Source: Gammaproteobacteria bacterium | Lineage (GTDB): Bacteria; Pseudomonadota; Gammaproteobacteria; Steroidobacterales; Steroidobacteraceae | Direction: 5' to 3' | DNA: 32,646 nt | Assembly: GCA_005878095.1 (NCBI GenBank) | Contig: VBNH01000056.1 | Coordinates: forward strand, 1-32,646 | Part shown: in pieces, positions 27,278 through 32,646 of the stretch | Layout of the letters: each line of letters begins with the position of its first letter | Position numbering within the stretch: the stretch's first letter is position 1 | Made by a program: the position numbers and the translations under genes | The notes under the pieces: generated by a model | The model's database searches: none | What the model saw: the letters and a program-made list of their open reading frames with translations, nothing else | What the model was told of the DNA's origin: nothing

Positions 27278-27577
27278 TCTAGAGCGGCCGACCGGCCCGC
27301 CGAAACAAAATGCGAACGATCCAAGAATTCGAGCGACCGGAGTAGCGGGTTTTTCCGCACTCAGGCGTCTCTATTGGTAACGCGGACCCGATGCTGCGGC
27401 ACGTCGTGGCAGAGCTCGTACAACTCCGTACGTCCGTATCCGGGACCTCGGCCTCCGAAACCTCCTTGAAGTCGAAACGAATCAGGTCAGGGCGTTCCTA
27501 CAGGGTTCTGGCCGTATGCATCAAGCACCGGATTGCGTATCCGTCAGTGCATGAGCCAAGCCGCTGTACTGTAAGAG

Positions 27578-27658
27578 ACTCCCGGCCCAGGCGGTTGGAC
27601 TCCGTGCACCTTACGTGTAACGGAGCAACGGCAGGGGGTTTAGGGCGTAGCCGGGAGT
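27578..27658. repeat. Nested inverted repeats, possible structured RNA
   Basis: An outer perfect 9-bp pair, ACTCCCGGC (27578-27586) with GCCGGGAGT (27650-27658), encloses a central hairpin: GTTG (27594-27597), CTCCGT (27600-27605) and GCAC (27606-27609) pair with GTGT (27615-27618 region), ACGGAG (27620-27625) and CAAC (27626-27629), leaving a short loop. No poly-T follows, so it is not a simple terminator. Group II intron domain V was considered, but the loop and bulge do not fit. Nature unknown. Confidence 0.5.
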
Positions 27659-27708
27659 ACGAGCGCGCAGGAGGCGAGCGGCCTTTCTAGGCAGGGCTGA
27701 TGCAGGAT

Positions 27709-27807
27709 GTTGCAAAGTGTCTCATCTGGTTGCGGTGACGCTGGCCAGTGCTGCCGGCACCCGAATCGGGTAGCCGCTATAAAGCTCGTGGCGGGCCCCC
27801 GCTACCA
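27709..27807 (-). repeat. 99-bp repeat, copy 1, containing a 28-codon open frame
   Basis: Aligned without gaps to 29999-30097, with 79 of 99 positions identical by hand count. On the minus strand a 28-codon frame runs from an ATG at 27808 to a TGA at 27722 (ELYSGYPIRVPA in the middle). No ribosome binding site precedes it. The left edge is GTTGCAAA in both copies. Confidence 0.8.
27795..27807 (+). repeat. 13-bp match to the tRNA-fMet 3' end (possible attachment-site remnant)
   Basis: GCCCCCGCTACCA, identical to 21269-21281, the 3' end of the tRNA-fMet gene including CCA. It lies at the right edge of 99-bp repeat copy 1; copy 2 has two mismatches there, so chance resemblance after divergence is possible. 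Confidence 0.35.
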
Positions 27808-27947
27808 TAAACAAAACAACAACTTACAAGACTAATCTCGAAGAGCTCCGGAGCCACAACGCTTGGCCAGAGCGAAACATCACAGCCGGCCCGCCTGGGG
27901 CCGAGGTACTTGCTGAACTGGACTACGCGATCGCCGCGATTGCGCAG

Positions 27948-29288
27948 TCAACCTCCGGCTGCGCCGGCCCGCAGGAGGTCCCGCAGCATCGCCACCTCCG
28001 CAGTGATGGCGGTGTGCAGCGTCGGATCGACGTCGGGCGCAAAGAGCGGCGAGTGATTTGACGGCAAGCGCGTCCCGGCAGCCTTCGCCTGCTCGTACTT
28101 CTGCGGATCGGCGCCGCCCAGGGTCAGATAGAAGCCCGGAATGCCCTCGGCGACGAATGCCGAAAAGTCTTCGGATGCGGTGATCGGCTCCTGCGTGACG
28201 ACCTTGTCCTTGGCGAGCGCGGCTTCCAGAACCGCACGCAGCCGCTGCGTAAGCGCTGGATCATTGTAGACCGCGTCGGTCGCTTCGTAACCCTCGATCA
28301 GGGGCGCGCGCGGGGCGCCAGCGGCTTGCGACTCCGCGTTCGCAATGCGCGTGATCGCTTCGAGAACCTGTTTGCGTATCTCGGGTTTGTAGGTGCGCAC
28401 GGTGAGGCCGAGCTCCGCCTGATCCGGGATGATGTTGTTCTTTGTGCCGGCCGTGACGTACCCAACGGTCACCACCGCGAACTGGCCCGGCTTCACCTCC
28501 CGCGCCACGATCGTCTGCAGCGCCAGGACGGTGCGCGCAGCGATCACGATCGGGTCCACGGTGGTGTGCGGGGCGGAGCCGTGGCCTCCTTTGCCGTAGA
28601 TCGTGATGCGCAGCGAATCGGCGTTGGAATCGTATATTCCGCTTGCCACGCCGACCTGGCCGGCGGGCAATTCATTCACGACATGCAGGGCGAGCACCTC
28701 GTCCGGTCGCGAGAAGCGCGTGAATATCCCGTCGCGGATCATCGCCTTCGCGCCGCTGATGGTTTCCTCGGCCGGCTGTCCGACCAGCATCAATGTGCCC
28801 TGCCAGGACGCGCGGCTTCGTACCATGATGCCCGCCGTGGCAACGAGCGCACTCATGTGCAGATCGTGCCCGCACATGTGCCCGACCGGGACGTCCCGTC
28901 CGGCCGGGTCCTTGGTGTGTACCTTGCTCGCGAAGGGTAGCCCCGTCTTCTCCTCGACCGGCAGCGCGTCGAGCTCGGTGCGCAGCATGACGGTCTTGCC
29001 GGGGCCGTTCCTGAGGATCGCGACCACTCCGGTGCCGCCCACGTGCTCGGTCACGGTGTAGCCGAGCGCGCGCAGCTCGGCCGCCACTCTGGCAGCAGTC
29101 TGTACCTCGGAACCCGAAAGCTCCGGATGCTGGTGCAGATCGATGTACAGCGCGTACGCCTTCGCGTACGCGACATCGACTTCAGGCGTAGAGGCGCCGG
29201 CGGCGCGCTGCATCGCGAGGCTCCCCACCGCCGCCGCCACACCGCACCAGGCGAAAGCCCATCGAATCGTGACCATCGTATGCCCCAT
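27948..29288 (-). CDS. Exported M20-family amidohydrolase
   Basis: A 446-residue protein with a signal peptide (about 1-32) and the M20 (amidohydrolase, M20D-like) fold: DLHQHPELSGSE at the start of the mature part, MCGHDLHMSAL with metal-binding Cys/His (about 137-147), GQPAEET with the Glu pair, LALHVVNELPAG with a metal His, ITIYGKGGHGSAPH in the dimerisation domain, TASEDFSAF, and SNHSPLF with the last His. Relatives hydrolyse N-acyl or N-carbamoyl amino acids, hippurate or indole conjugates; export suggests extracytoplasmic amino-acid conjugates or dipeptides as substrates. The start is given at the ATG 29288. A second ATG at 29276 has GGGG 6 bp before it and may be the true start. The signal peptide works with either. 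Confidence 0.92.
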   Translation of the reverse strand: MGHTMVTIRWAFAWCGVAAAVGSLAMQRAAGASTPEVDVAYAKAYALYIDLHQHPELSGSEVQTAARVAAELRALGYTVTEHVGGTGVVAILRNGPGKTVMLRTELDALPVEEKTGLPFASKVHTKDPAGRDVPVGHMCGHDLHMSALVATAGIMVRSRASWQGTLMLVGQPAEETISGAKAMIRDGIFTRFSRPDEVLALHVVNELPAGQVGVASGIYDSNADSLRITIYGKGGHGSAPHTTVDPIVIAARTVLALQTIVAREVKPGQFAVVTVGYVTAGTKNNIIPDQAELGLTVRTYKPEIRKQVLEAITRIANAESQAAGAPRAPLIEGYEATDAVYNDPALTQRLRAVLEAALAKDKVVTQEPITASEDFSAFVAEGIPGFYLTLGGADPQKYEQAKAAGTRLPSNHSPLFAPDVDPTLHTAITAEVAMLRDLLRAGAAGG

Positions 29289-29416
29289 AGAGTTTCAAGA
29301 GCGCGCCGCGGCGCCGCCCAGAACCTTCGCGCGCAGCTCGGTGTTGAGTTCGAGCTGTTCGAGACACTGAAGCGGGCGCCCGTACGTGCGGGAGCGGCCG
29401 CGACAGGCGTTCCGGG

Positions 29417-29444
29417 CACGCGCCACAGATCACGCGCCACAGAT
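29417..29444. repeat. 14-bp perfect tandem duplication
   Basis: The unit CACGCGCCACAGAT occurs twice back to back (29417-29430 and 29431-29444). It lies about 130-155 bp upstream of the M20 gene start and just before the 26-bp palindrome. Confidence 0.9.
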
Positions 29445-29477
29445 AAAGAATGCAATCGCCGCTTAGGCATTTATACC

Positions 29478-29503
29478 CATAGTCGAATAATTATTCGACT
29501 ATG
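29478..29503. promoter_or_regulatory. Perfect 26-bp palindrome before the ATPase relic
   Basis: A perfect, gapless inverted repeat: left arm CATAGTCGAATAA (29478-29490) and right arm TTATTCGACTATG (29491-29503). It is AT-rich in GC-rich surroundings and ends at the point where the DUF4143-type ATPase should begin (the last three bases are ATG). A dimeric repressor operator or a promoter core with dyad symmetry is the likely nature. Confidence 0.7.
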
Positions 29504-29509
29504 TCTTAA

Positions 29510-29990
29510 GGCGATTTCCGCCTCAGTTACACCGACTGTCGGGCGCTGCTCCGCCAACGATTGGCCGAAGAAGCCCCTGGGCGGATCCAGTTGCTTTCCG
29601 GTCCGCGCCAAGTGGGCAAGACCACACTGCTTTAGGAGCTCGCAAAAACGCGCGAATTCCGCGATCTATGTCGCCGGGGACGGCCCCGAAGCGACCCTGC
29701 CGGGCTTTTGGGAGCGCCTGTGGAGCCGGGCGGAGCGGGTTGCGTTAACGGGGCGCGCAATCGTTCTGCTCGATGAAGCGCACTCGTTTTACGACTGGAC
29801 GGCGCGCCTCAAGGGCGAGTGCGACCGGTTGCGGCGACGTAAGATTCGGATACACGTCATCGCAACCGGTTCCTCCGCGCTGCGATTGAGCTCGGGCTCG
29901 CGCGAAAGCCTGGCAGGTCGGTTCGAGAAGATCACCCTGACACATTGGACCGCGGCATCCCTCGCAGCTACATTCGGCATGACGGCCGAG
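29510..29990 (+). pseudogene. Broken AAA-type ATPase of the DUF4143 family
   Basis: The plus strand from 29510 reads FRLSYTDCRALLRQRLAEE and then SGPRQVGKTTLL, a Walker A motif, followed at once by an in-frame TAG (29633-29635). The family continues one frame over from 29664: IYVAGDGPEATLPGFWERL, AIVLLDEAHSFYDWTARLKGECDRL (Walker B) and VIATGSSALRL, ESLAGRFEKITLTHWTAASLAATFGM. The similarity ends near 29990, where the 99-bp repeat begins, so the C-terminal DUF4143 half is missing. No in-frame start codon precedes the first part, as TAA lies at 29507-29509. Intact members are about 400-residue ATPases common on mobile DNA and of poorly known role. Stop, frameshift and truncation make this a clear relic. 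Confidence 0.85.
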
Positions 29991-29998
29991 AAAGCTGC

Positions 29999-30097
29999 GT
30001 TGCAAAACGTCTCATCGCGTCGCGAAGACGCTGGCCGGAACCGCCGGCACCCGGATGGGATAGGCGCTATAAAGCTCGAAGCGGCCCCCCGCTGTCA
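29999..30097 (-). repeat. 99-bp repeat, copy 2, containing a 28-codon open frame
   Basis: Ungapped match to 27709-27807. The minus strand again has a 28-codon frame, from a GTG at 30098 to a TGA at 30012 (ELYSAYPIRVPA in the middle), with start and stop at the same places as copy 1. Its left edge coincides with the truncation point of the ATPase relic. Confidence 0.8.
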
Positions 30098-30151
30098 CCG
30101 GATGCGATGAAGGCTTACCGATACGACGGTCGTCGCATTGCTCCGAATCAC

Positions 30152-30164
30152 GCCCCCGCTACCA
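30152..30164 (+). repeat. 13-bp match to the tRNA-fMet 3' end (possible attR remnant)
   Basis: GCCCCCGCTACCA again, identical to the tRNA-fMet 3' end. The bases before it (CGAATC, two bases away) also resemble the T-arm (CAAATC), giving 19 matches over 25 positions against 21257-21281 by hand count. Confidence 0.45.
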
Positions 30165-30206
30165 ACCACGCCTTCCAGATCGACGGCGTGCGCCGGTGCG
30201 CGGAGC

Positions 30207-31613
30207 TCATCGATTCCCGCGGTCGACCGGTGCAGTCCGATGATCAGCCTGCGGGCCGCTGCTGATATGAACCGTCGTCGAAAGCGAAAAGCCATGCTCG
30301 CCGCGATCGTGGAACACGGCTTCGGCGTACAGGGCCGCGTAGGCGTCGTCCGGCGTGCGCGCCTCGCATTCGTAGAGACCGCCCGAGCGGCTGCACGGGC
30401 GAGAGGTCCAGCGTGCCTGACGAAAATCGCGGATCGCGCTCAGCGCGCTCCACGCCAGCACGCGCGCAGGCGTCCGATCGGTGCGCACGGTGAGCTCGAG
30501 CCGGCCGTTGCGCTGCGTGAAAGCTCCGGACACTTCTGGCAGCGCTTTGCCCTCCTCCGCATAGCGGTTCAGTGCGGCGAGGCTACCGATGAGGCGGTCG
30601 ACATCCCGCAGGCCGTGCGTCTGATTAGGGAGATAAAGAACCCGCTTCGGTTCCGGCAGCCCATTCCAATAGACGTTCAGCGCATCGAGTGGCCAGTACG
30701 GATCGTTGGTTGCGAGCAGAATGAGCTTGGGCTGCAGCAGCCGGTCGCGGTAGCTGTACGGGTCGACTATCGCCGCCAGCTCCCGCCCGGTCGGCGAATC
30801 GATGCGCTCGGGGAGCCGAATCTCCTCATAATCCTTGATCTCCTCCGACAGCCCGCCGAACGTCTGCCGCTGCAGCTCGATCTGCGCCCTCATGTTGAGC
30901 ATGTCGATGACCATCGGAGCTACGCCCGCCACGCGGGGATCGACGGCCGCGGTGAGCCACGATGTCCAGCCGCGCTTGGATGCGCCGGTCACCGTGAACC
31001 TTGCGATCGCGAGTCCCCACTGCTCCCGGGCGAGCCGCTGGACGGCATCCATCGCGCGTGAAGCACTCTTCACCATCGGCAGCAGCAACGGCCAGTCCGG
31101 TTCGCCGCTCTGGAGATATTGATCGAATGTATACGCAATGAGCGCGTCCTCCCGGCGGCCGCCGAACAACGGCTCGAAAGGTACCTGCCGGACGATCACC
31201 AAGGGTGCGTGCAGCGCGTTTGCGAGACGCACGAACTCCTTGGCCACCCGCGGGAGAGAGTGCGTGGCGGTGCCGTCGTACTCGGGCTCCCAGGAGCCTC
31301 CGTCGATGAACAGCAGCGCCTGGGTCGCCGGCATCGCGAGGCGACGCGGCCTCAGCATGAAGAGCTGGTGCTTCCAGGGGATGCCGCGCCACGTCTGCGA
31401 CGTGAGGATCGCTTCGAGGTACTCCGCGCCACCCAGCCTGCCGTGGCGTACGATATGGAAGGCGTAACTCGCATCGGGTTGCGCGACGTAGCGCTCGAGC
31501 TCATCGCCCGCATGCGCGTGAGCCACGAACGCGCAGCAGATGACGCAAGTGCTCCAGAGCAGGCACCCCCAACCGCGAGAGCGGTGAAAGGCAGGCGCAT
31601 GTTCAGCTCGCAT
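30207..31613 (-). CDS. PhoPQ-activated pathogenicity-related (PqaA-like) alpha/beta hydrolase
   Basis: A 468-residue protein with an N-terminal signal peptide (hydrophobic run ending AHAHAGD near residue 36). It matches the PhoPQ-activated pathogenicity-related family: FHIVRHGRLGGAEYLEAILTSQTWRG, LLFIDGG, IVRQVPFEPLFGG, EDALIAYTFDQYL, the nucleophile elbow FTVTGASKRGWTSWLTA, the acid in LATNDPYWP, and the His in LPNQTHGLRD. Members are exported alpha/beta hydrolases; PqaA of Salmonella is PhoP-regulated and linked to antimicrobial peptide resistance, but the substrate is unknown. The ATG at 31613 overlaps the end of the CPBP gene by 11 bp; a TTG at 31631 is also in frame. The two genes are probably translationally coupled. 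Confidence 0.9.
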   Translation of the reverse strand: MRAEHAPAFHRSRGWGCLLWSTCVICCAFVAHAHAGDELERYVAQPDASYAFHIVRHGRLGGAEYLEAILTSQTWRGIPWKHQLFMLRPRRLAMPATQALLFIDGGSWEPEYDGTATHSLPRVAKEFVRLANALHAPLVIVRQVPFEPLFGGRREDALIAYTFDQYLQSGEPDWPLLLPMVKSASRAMDAVQRLAREQWGLAIARFTVTGASKRGWTSWLTAAVDPRVAGVAPMVIDMLNMRAQIELQRQTFGGLSEEIKDYEEIRLPERIDSPTGRELAAIVDPYSYRDRLLQPKLILLATNDPYWPLDALNVYWNGLPEPKRVLYLPNQTHGLRDVDRLIGSLAALNRYAEEGKALPEVSGAFTQRNGRLELTVRTDRTPARVLAWSALSAIRDFRQARWTSRPCSRSGGLYECEARTPDDAYAALYAEAVFHDRGEHGFSLSTTVHISSGPQADHRTAPVDRGNR

Positions 31614-32307
31614 GCGCAAGCCCCGTCGCAACGGTGAAGTAGCCGGGCCCGACGCGCATATGATGTGTGATCGAGATCGGCAGAGCGGAAAACACTACCG
31701 TTGAGATCATCGCATGGGCGATGCCGAGCACGAGCACGTTGGGTACGCGGCGATACAACGTGCAGCAAACCAAGCCACCGAGGAACGTGACGGTGACCAG
31801 CAGGGGATTCGGCAAATGGAACAGTGCGAATGCGCCCGCGGCAGCGAGCGCGGCGCCTCGCGCGCTCCCGAGAGTATCCACTGATCTGCGATAGAGCAGG
31901 CACAGCAATCCGTACTGCTGAGCCGTGCCCCAGGCTACGTGCCAGGGCAGCGACAGCAGCGAGCCGGCAGGCCCGAAATGCCAAGTGCCGAGCGCCGCGC
32001 CGATCGCGAGCGGTACGGCGGCGCCGACGGCCACGGGCAAGCAGGCCTGGCGAGCCGCGGGCCGCCAATTGTCGAGCCGCAGCCCGAGGGAGCGCGCGGA
32101 TTCATGGCGGCGCAGATGGCTCCCATAACACAGTGCGAAGTACAGGAACGTCACCACCAGGTCATCGCCCGGGAAGCGCTTGTGCCAGACCCAGATGTAC
32201 GAGAGCACGAGCTCAAGCATCGCAAGGATCTCGGCCAGCGCGGCAGCGCGTGACGGGCCGCCTGTCCCCGCAACGGATCGATAAGTCCCAAAAGATGCTT
32301 CGGTCAT
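31603..32307 (-). CDS. CPBP-family (Abi/CAAX) membrane protein with Gln-Gln in place of the catalytic Glu pair
   Basis: A 234-residue polytopic membrane protein. The CPBP motif order is present: motif 1 in AWGTAQQYGLLCLLYRR (126-142), motif 2 in AFALFHLPNP (159-168, His164), and motif 3 in GIAHAMIS (195-202, His198). Active CPBP proteases carry EExxxR in motif 1; here it is Gln130-Gln131, which should weaken or abolish metal-dependent proteolysis. The VTVTFLGGLVCCTLYRRVPNV segment is typical of the family. It precedes and overlaps the PqaA-like gene, so it may process, anchor or assist that exported hydrolase, which is inference. Start: ATG at 32307; no strong ribosome binding site was seen. 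Confidence 0.8.
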   Translation of the reverse strand: MTEASFGTYRSVAGTGGPSRAAALAEILAMLELVLSYIWVWHKRFPGDDLVVTFLYFALCYGSHLRRHESARSLGLRLDNWRPAARQACLPVAVGAAVPLAIGAALGTWHFGPAGSLLSLPWHVAWGTAQQYGLLCLLYRRSVDTLGSARGAALAAAGAFALFHLPNPLLVTVTFLGGLVCCTLYRRVPNVLVLGIAHAMISTVVFSALPISITHHMRVGPGYFTVATGLAHAS

Positions 32308-32646
32308 TGGCGTTTAGCGCTGAAGCCGCAGCTTGCAAGCGGCCAGTGGCGCCGCCAGATCGGTGCCACCGTACCTCAGCAAATGGTACCCAGCGTTTGC
32401 CGGGCCCAAAATAAGGTCTCTCCCGGGCGATGCAGAACTCCGTTGCTCGGGCGCATACCGTGCTCCCCCCATGGCTCCCCCATGATCTCTGTACACCCAG
32501 GCGAGCCTCCGGGGAACCTTGGCTTGCGTGCCACTCGCAGACCGGGTTTGCAGTCGATTTCCAGCGCTCAGGGGCGCATCTTCCCGACGTGCTCGGGTCA
32601 CATTCGAGCGTGCTTCTCACACTCGCAAAAAAACCGAGGGGGTTGA
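32308..32646. other. 339-bp right-end stretch without a recognisable gene
   Basis: This holds the presumed promoter region of the CPBP gene. Open frames of 87-135 codons occur on both strands, but they overlap each other, lack ribosome binding sites and show no family resemblance. One minus frame runs into the CPBP gene. Nothing else was seen before the window ends. Confidence 0.4.

Larger units (their letters stand above)
27278..27947. other. 670-bp non-coding stretch with several unusual sequences
   Basis: No convincing gene on either strand. It includes a nested inverted repeat (27578-27658), one copy of a 99-bp repeat (27709-27807) and a 13-bp match to the tRNA-fMet 3' end (27795-27807), each listed separately. 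The upstream part (27300-27550) may be the former promoter region of the sigma gene. Confidence 0.5.

Noticed and set aside
27578-27658. Group II intron domain V or rho-independent terminator
   Set aside because: Loop and bulge do not match domain V, and there is no T-run after the stem.
32314-32601. 95-codon minus-strand frame at the right end
   Set aside because: No ribosome binding site, overlaps another equally open frame and resembles no family I recognise.

Overview
The window is GC-rich, densely coded DNA from a Gram-negative bacterium, most likely a gammaproteobacterium of the Xanthomonadales/Nevskiales/Steroidobacter kind. That placement is inferred from the TonB-dependent receptor beside an N-acetylglucosamine (GlcNAc) catabolic operon with a SIS-type deaminase, the AceK kinase/phosphatase, the YfcG-type glutathione enzyme and the gammaproteobacterial style of the initiator tRNA. 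No rRNA or taxon marker is present to fix it.

Positions 1-5449 hold an amino-sugar locus. A TonB-dependent receptor (cut by the left edge) is divergent from an overlapping three-gene operon: a GntR/HutC regulator, a SIS-domain glucosamine-6-phosphate deaminase (NagB-II type) and NagA deacetylase. The divergent intergenic region carries four AGTGGT-type boxes that look like the regulator's operators. Positions 5482-16714 are a mixed chromosomal stretch: a 2OG-Fe dioxygenase, YfcG, an exported HExxH metallopeptidase, a CopD-like membrane protein behind a RhlE-type DEAD-box helicase, two tandem large lipoproteins (the first DUF4382-like), and an FMN-dependent alpha-hydroxy-acid dehydrogenase. 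Positions 15626-20404 are a four-gene minus-strand run: adhC and gfa (glutathione-dependent formaldehyde oxidation), then a Tat-exported DUF885 protein and an exported MetX-fold hydrolase that overlap by ATGA. A HIT protein follows on the plus strand.

An initiator tRNA-fMet with its own promoter stands at 21205-21281. From there to about 30200 the DNA has the signs of a decayed insertion hot spot. The last 13 bases of the tRNA recur at 27795 and 30152. A serine recombinase survives only as a frameshifted C-terminal relic (22730-23380). An ECF sigma gene is truncated and fused by ATGA overlap to a ketopantoate-reductase-like gene that leads into aceK. A DUF4143-type ATPase is broken by a stop codon and a frameshift behind a perfect 26-bp palindrome. 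A 99-bp repeat of unknown nature occurs twice, with 79 of 99 positions identical by my alignment. Working genes in this stretch are a haem-binding (GlcG/HbpS-like) protein, a secreted protein of unknown function, the PanE-like reductase, aceK and an exported M20 amidohydrolase.

The right end (30207-32307) is a two-gene minus-strand unit: a CPBP-family membrane protein with its catalytic Glu pair replaced by Gln-Gln, overlapping a PhoPQ-activated pathogenicity-related (PqaA-like) alpha/beta hydrolase. I found no CRISPR array, rRNA, complete insertion sequence or intact integrase. The most interesting unexplained signals are the tRNA-end repeats, the 99-bp repeat pair, the 26-bp palindrome and the nested hairpin at 27578-27658.
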